64,000 nucleotides of DNA, from the NCBI RefSeq assembly GCF_000797495.1, contig NZ_JTGN01000022.1, positions 1-64,000 on the forward strand, given 5' to 3'. Made by a program: the position numbers and the translations under genes. Source of the stretch: Robinsoniella peoriensis (GTDB lineage: Bacteria > Bacillota > Clostridia > Lachnospirales > Lachnospiraceae). This document shows positions 62,301 through 64,000 of this stretch, piece after piece (the first letter of the stretch is position 1; every line of letters begins with the position of its first letter). The notes under the pieces are model-generated. The model did no database searches and was not told the DNA's origin. It saw only the letters and a program-made list of their open reading frames with translations.

Positions 62301-63401
62301 AGTGTCAAAACGGTAGTACATAGAACTATCCCTGCTAAAAAATACTTTATCCCCCTGTCCATCACCATAGGTTAAATAAAGTTTCCCATTTTCTACAACA
62401 CCGCCGTCAAACTGTGTATCATTTTCCAGGGAGAAATCCTGATAAAACATAATTGTTCCGTCATTTGCAGTTACCTTAATATCATCAGCCCATACCTGTT
62501 CTTTGAATCCGCCTGCCGGATTGGTAGCCTGACGGAAACCGATTTTACCATATGATAAATCTGCATCTTTACAGTCTAACGAATTTACTAATTCATTATT
62601 AACATAAGTTTCCACTATATGAGTAGTTGTATTTACTATCAGCTTAAGATTATAATCTGTATTATTTTTAAGTTCTTCTTTTAACTGATATCCGTTATAA
62701 TCTTTAATGTTTTCGGGATTAAACGTTCCCCCAACACCGTTCCATACATGAGGACGAAGCCAGCTTCCCTTAATACCCTGTTCCATATTATTGTTTAACT
62801 GCCACATATAGAAATGGGAATTATCCTTTGCTGCAAATACTACACCCACTGCATCTTTAAATTGTAAATTTGTTTCAATTGTATAAACGCTTTTATCAAT
62901 TTCAGGTTCCGGTGCATCCGGATCCGGATCGCCGTTTTTCGGCATACGAATCCAGTTTACATCGTTAAATGCATCTTCTTCCAACAGACCCATCTCGAAG
63001 GTAGCATTACCGGATGCTATTTCATTGTCGTCTTTATCCCATACGGTTACATGCCACTGGTAGGTTGTGGAGGATGTCAGCGGATTTCCTTCATAAATAA
63101 TGTCCACTGCTTTATCACTCACTACTTTACCAGTATTCCATACCTGAGTTCCGCCAAGTTCAGATACTTCGATCTGATAAGCGGTCTGTATCTGTCCCTG
63201 TACCGTTGAATCCATTTTCCATGAAAATCTTGGTGCAGTATTATCAATCCCTACCGGGTTAACTACGTTATCTACCATCAGTTCTCTAATTGCGGTGTTG
63301 CCTTCTGCAGCCATTGCTGTCAATGCCGTCGCGGGCATTAAGGACGTGATAACCATTGCGATAGCTAATATAAGCGATATCCATTTATTCTTTTTCTTCA
63401 T
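56376..63401 (-). CDS. Giant secreted multidomain GH78 alpha-L-rhamnosidase
   Basis: A 2341-residue secreted enzyme. Signal peptide about 1-32; Ig-like GH78 N-domain about 36-150; three LamG/concanavalin-like modules about 165-310, 315-495 and 545-685, of which the first and third are clearly duplicates (FYMWQLN/FMWQING, WLRPHVWNG/LRPHIWENG); Bac_rhamnosid_N about 743-900; concanavalin-like rhamnosidase domain about 975-1080; catalytic (alpha/alpha)6 domain about 1090-1440 with DCPQRDERLGWSGD (E1126, D1133) and WERWN (E1392); two FIVAR helical modules about 1535-1690; beta modules; and three BIG2 Ig-like repeats at the C-terminus. There is no LPXTG anchor. It probably attacks rhamnose-rich polysaccharide outside the cell and feeds the importers. 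AAGGAG precedes the ATG. Confidence 0.93.
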   Translation of the reverse strand: MKKKNKWISLILAIAMVITSLMPATALTAMAAEGNTAIRELMVDNVVNPVGIDNTAPRFSWKMDSTVQGQIQTAYQIEVSELGGTQVWNTGKVVSDKAVDIIYEGNPLTSSTTYQWHVTVWDKDDNEIASGNATFEMGLLEEDAFNDVNWIRMPKNGDPDPDAPEPEIDKSVYTIETNLQFKDAVGVVFAAKDNSHFYMWQLNNNMEQGIKGSWLRPHVWNGVGGTFNPENIKDYNGYQLKEELKNNTDYNLKLIVNTTTHIVETYVNNELVNSLDCKDADLSYGKIGFRQATNPAGGFKEQVWADDIKVTANDGTIMFYQDFSLENDTQFDGGVVENGKLYLTYGDGQGDKVFFSRDSSMYYRFDTDFTIKSGKAGIIYGSNVEGTQYYYSQLNPNYKTGPAVVQHMREADGRKYEFDHGDIKNVSKEDMVNKKHHFTLTCTNKQEVRIYIDGVEAKYHDKLDKFQFDGKLGFNNDAGDDVVYENIIVKVAGMPKVFTDSSTQENIFDNGTVENGGLHITGETTALINNALSGKPEPEPEPDAPVHYTVESDITVTSDSAGIVFSASDSSNMFMWQINGSDHKGKLYLRPHIWENGTPHYDKYEKDISSFFDYNTEILNKEVHVKIEVTNQEIKTFINDQLVDTFEVTAATPGKVIDGRVGFRSGTATEKFMADNLKVTVFEEGGPEEGTLKLSYDFDDGINPFGGSAGQASSGSFKDGKFVVKGNAGVLLTKDYSNLGMPMFRKTFETEDQEIVSAKVYASSLGVYDLYVNGTRVGRPDENGETIYDEMKPGWTDYNERVLYYSHDVTDLMKKGGENVILAQVGTGWWTGRISYNTYGTKDMAFLAKTIITYSDGTKKVLNTDSSWKTSKEGVIREADIWDGETYDANYPSAALMSTSDYTEDDSWSKVSYDTNFGGVISAQVGQTIQVRKELERTPVTTSVYQGSKDNGSDYGVVNVIKDDYNADDVIELKKGQTVVYDLGQNMVGWPNITVKAPKDAQISMHFAEMLNDSGKTSRGNDGPEGSLYMANYRSAASTSIYIAKGDEKESYRPTFSFYGFRYVSISADADITIDSFRAEVLGSAIPETGSLETSNSSVNQLISNTLWGQRSNYLSVPTDCPQRDERLGWSGDTQVFIGAASYNANVAGFFNKWGQDARDSQTSVGQYTDTIPRSAAVGAGNAAWGDAGIIVPYTMFKMYGDTQIISQMYDSMEKYMNWLNSRGFEGAGTAYCDWLAPNEQDNQGIIRNLIACAYYAYDTQLMAEMSDAIGETQKAEAYRARFNEIKDHFQEKYINNDGTLAAGADTQTGYLITLKVGLFKDDDQKQAATDILVNKIKANGNKLGTGFVGTAMLNQTLTEVGAVDMAYTLLLQRDNPSWMYSIDQGATTIWERWNSYTKENGFGPVDMNSFNHYSYGAIVEWMYSDMLGIKADEDQPGFKHIILKPQPDRRADEDIPANQERITWVKGSYDSAYGMINAEWNWSEDGFNYTAAIPANTTATAYIPVEKDMEVTVNGIPADEFEKEKDGIKYVDTVEGNAVFEITAGTYEFKTAYKEAADKTELKKVIQDAKDLKETDTYKNATMNSREDFDTALAAAEKVLKNGKATAEEITKAIEVLSKAAEGLTAEEQPADKTELEKTIKAANDMMGTDKYQTASKETKDAFDIAFKAAQDMFLKEDASEEEIADAIAVLLKAMEELQPEEPPVVLPQILTDEANGVTLTADTETWPGDTQLKVERVESGSRQDLVAEALKDVTREFTILDISLISDQGEVSLDGKEVKSVMRIPEYYDADQLALYYVSEDGVKTEQPFTFTDESKTEVTFTTSTLGLLVWADLRLVPDENGLQVVFEKTNMLWDETSRILGISMKDEAGETIDLTNETFFVESDDENVAKVDENGIINARNAGKANITVKLTYNEVEYTNVTSITVSEIYPLKPAAAKVTVDSITLKTISGYEYAMQTGDQELVFGNSAVFTGLQPNTVYCFYQRIAATDTHEAGRPGKVLEVSTDKDTLRGVIVIKGTVKEGQTLTLDITGVQNADKLSISWMRGNQVIDGAIGTSYKLTKLDVGYPITAVVSAENLKGTLSAATQDKVAPQEVFAAKVSLNKSELSIKKGKKYTFKTSIEPSNTTNKKLTWKSSSTSVLTVDKNGKMTAKKSGRATVTVTTANGRKASCKVTVTQSVDKIKLNRKTKTLGVQETYTLKSTLVPKYAKTSKITWSSSNKKVASVNSRGKITAKKTGTATITVRTANGKTAECKITVKNKPKSIKLSASIKNLKPGKTLKLKVTRSSGSAGKVTFTSTNEDVATVSSSGKVKALKKGKTTIKAKTYNGKSDTIIIRVK

Positions 63402-63533
63402 TTTTTTTCTCCTTCTTTACTTATCTTCGTGAAATAAATTTATTTATGTGACTATCACCTCCTCTTCTTTTTGAATTTCAGTTGCGTAGTGGGACTGCGT
63501 TCCTTAAATTGCACAGCCAAACCCCGTTTCCTG

Positions 63534-64000
63534 TTATTTTACGGTTATCTTAATTTGTGCTGATTTGCCATTGTATAATTTAGCAGTAACGATTGTCTGA
63601 CCTTTTTTTACTGCTTTAATTACACCCTTGGAATTGACCGTTGCAATTTTATGATTACTGCTTGTATAGGTAATCTTGCCTGCACTTTTGCTGGAACGTT
63701 TTGCTTTTAATGCAAATGTCCTGCCTGCCTTTAATGTTTTACTCTTTTCATTTAAGGTAAGCTTTACCGGTGCTTTTCTAACGGTTATCTTACAAATTGC
63801 CTTTTTACCATTGCTTGTTTTCACAGTTATGGTAGCGGTTCCTTCTTTTACTGCCGTTAATTTTCCCTTGGAGTTTACTTTTACAACCTTCTTATTACTG
63901 GATGTCCATGTGTATTTTTTATTGGAAGCATAGGAAGGTTTCAGCGTTGGTTTCAAGGTATAAGTTTCCTTTACACCCAGTATCTTGCTTGTTCTGTTTA
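63534..64000 (-). CDS. BIG2-domain secreted protein, C-terminal part (partial)
   Basis: The last 155 or so residues of a protein running off the right edge; the reading frame is open to position 64000, so its N-terminus lies outside. It shows two BIG2 Ig-like repeats (YTWTSSNKKVVKVNSKGKL and ITYTSSNHKIATVNSKGVI) that align with the C-terminal repeats of the giant rhamnosidase, including the LGVKETYTLK and AGKITYTS-type blocks. It is probably another secreted enzyme or adhesin with the same tail, arisen by tandem duplication. The catalytic part, if any, cannot be seen. It ends 132 bp before the rhamnosidase gene. Confidence 0.85.
   Translation of the reverse strand, partial: NRTSKILGVKETYTLKPTLKPSYASNKKYTWTSSNKKVVKVNSKGKLTAVKEGTATITVKTSNGKKAICKITVRKAPVKLTLNEKSKTLKAGRTFALKAKRSSKSAGKITYTSSNHKIATVNSKGVIKAVKKGQTIVTAKLYNGKSAQIKITVK

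Noticed and set aside
63676..63933. Hydrophobic plus-strand ORF at the right edge
   Set aside because: It is antisense to BIG2 repeats, as are similar hydrophobic ORFs opposite the rhamnosidase tail; the pattern comes from the reverse complement of Lys/Thr/Ser-rich codons.

Overview
The window looks like chromosomal DNA of a gut-type Lachnospiraceae (Clostridium cluster XIVa) bacterium. The left edge holds the 5' end of a 16S rRNA gene whose signatures fit that family, the promoters are plain sigma-A types, base composition is moderately AT-rich, and gene content is dominated by YesM/YesN-type two-component systems, lipoprotein-dependent sugar importers and plant-glycan glycosidases. I cannot name the genus.

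Layout, left to right. (1) 1-3.1 kb, minus strand: 16S rRNA start with tandem promoters, tRNA-Ser(GCU), then plsC, fumB and fumA (two-subunit iron-sulfur fumarase with a structured intergenic region). (2) 3.4-8.3 kb: a membrane c-di-GMP phosphodiesterase (Cache, degenerate GGDEF, EAL), a sugar isomerase of the L-fucose/L-arabinose isomerase type, and its divergent AraC regulator. (3) 8.3-26.5 kb, minus strand: an uninterrupted run of eleven genes that reads as one catabolic operon: importer A (two permeases plus lipoprotein), GH78, GH106-like and GH42 glycosidases, a YesN/YesM two-component pair, and importer B (two permeases plus lipoprotein). (4) 26.8-33.9 kb, plus strand, divergent: sensor kinase, response regulator, a lone solute-binding lipoprotein, an SGNH/sialate-O-acetylesterase-type esterase and a GH29 alpha-L-fucosidase. 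(5) 34.2-37.1 kb: glutamate decarboxylase with a palindromic element in its leader, an aldo/keto reductase and a tiny type I toxin-antitoxin module absent from normal ORF calling. (6) 37.2-54.1 kb: two complete ribose/rhamnose-type (CUT2) importers arranged tail to tail around an L-rhamnose mutarotase, one controlled by a divergent AraC protein and the other apparently by a cluster of two response regulators and one kinase. (7) 54.4-64 kb, minus strand: a secreted SH3-NlpC/P60-3D cell-wall hydrolase, a 2341-residue secreted GH78 rhamnosidase with Ig-like (BIG2) tail, and the C-terminal part of a second BIG2 protein running off the right edge.

How it fits together (inference): the giant secreted rhamnosidase trims rhamnose-containing polysaccharide outside the cell. 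Importers A and B bring in oligosaccharides, probably powered by a shared ATPase encoded elsewhere because no CUT1 ATPase is present. The cytoplasmic GH78, GH106-like, GH42 and GH29 enzymes and the esterase, none of which has a signal peptide, finish the depolymerisation. The CUT2 importers take up free monosaccharide, probably L-rhamnose, whose anomers RhaM interconverts. The substrate could be a rhamnogalacturonan-like or rhamnose/fucose/galactose-decorated glycan.

The most interesting non-coding items are the convergent type I toxin-antitoxin locus (36.80-37.12 kb), a 21-bp-phased AraC operator abutting a promoter (38.18-38.24 kb), a GC-rich switch-like RNA inside a transporter operon (42.16-42.24 kb), a 92-bp inverted-repeat element in the gadB leader (34.06-34.15 kb), and the interleaved inverted repeats between the fumarase subunit genes (2.08-2.17 kb).
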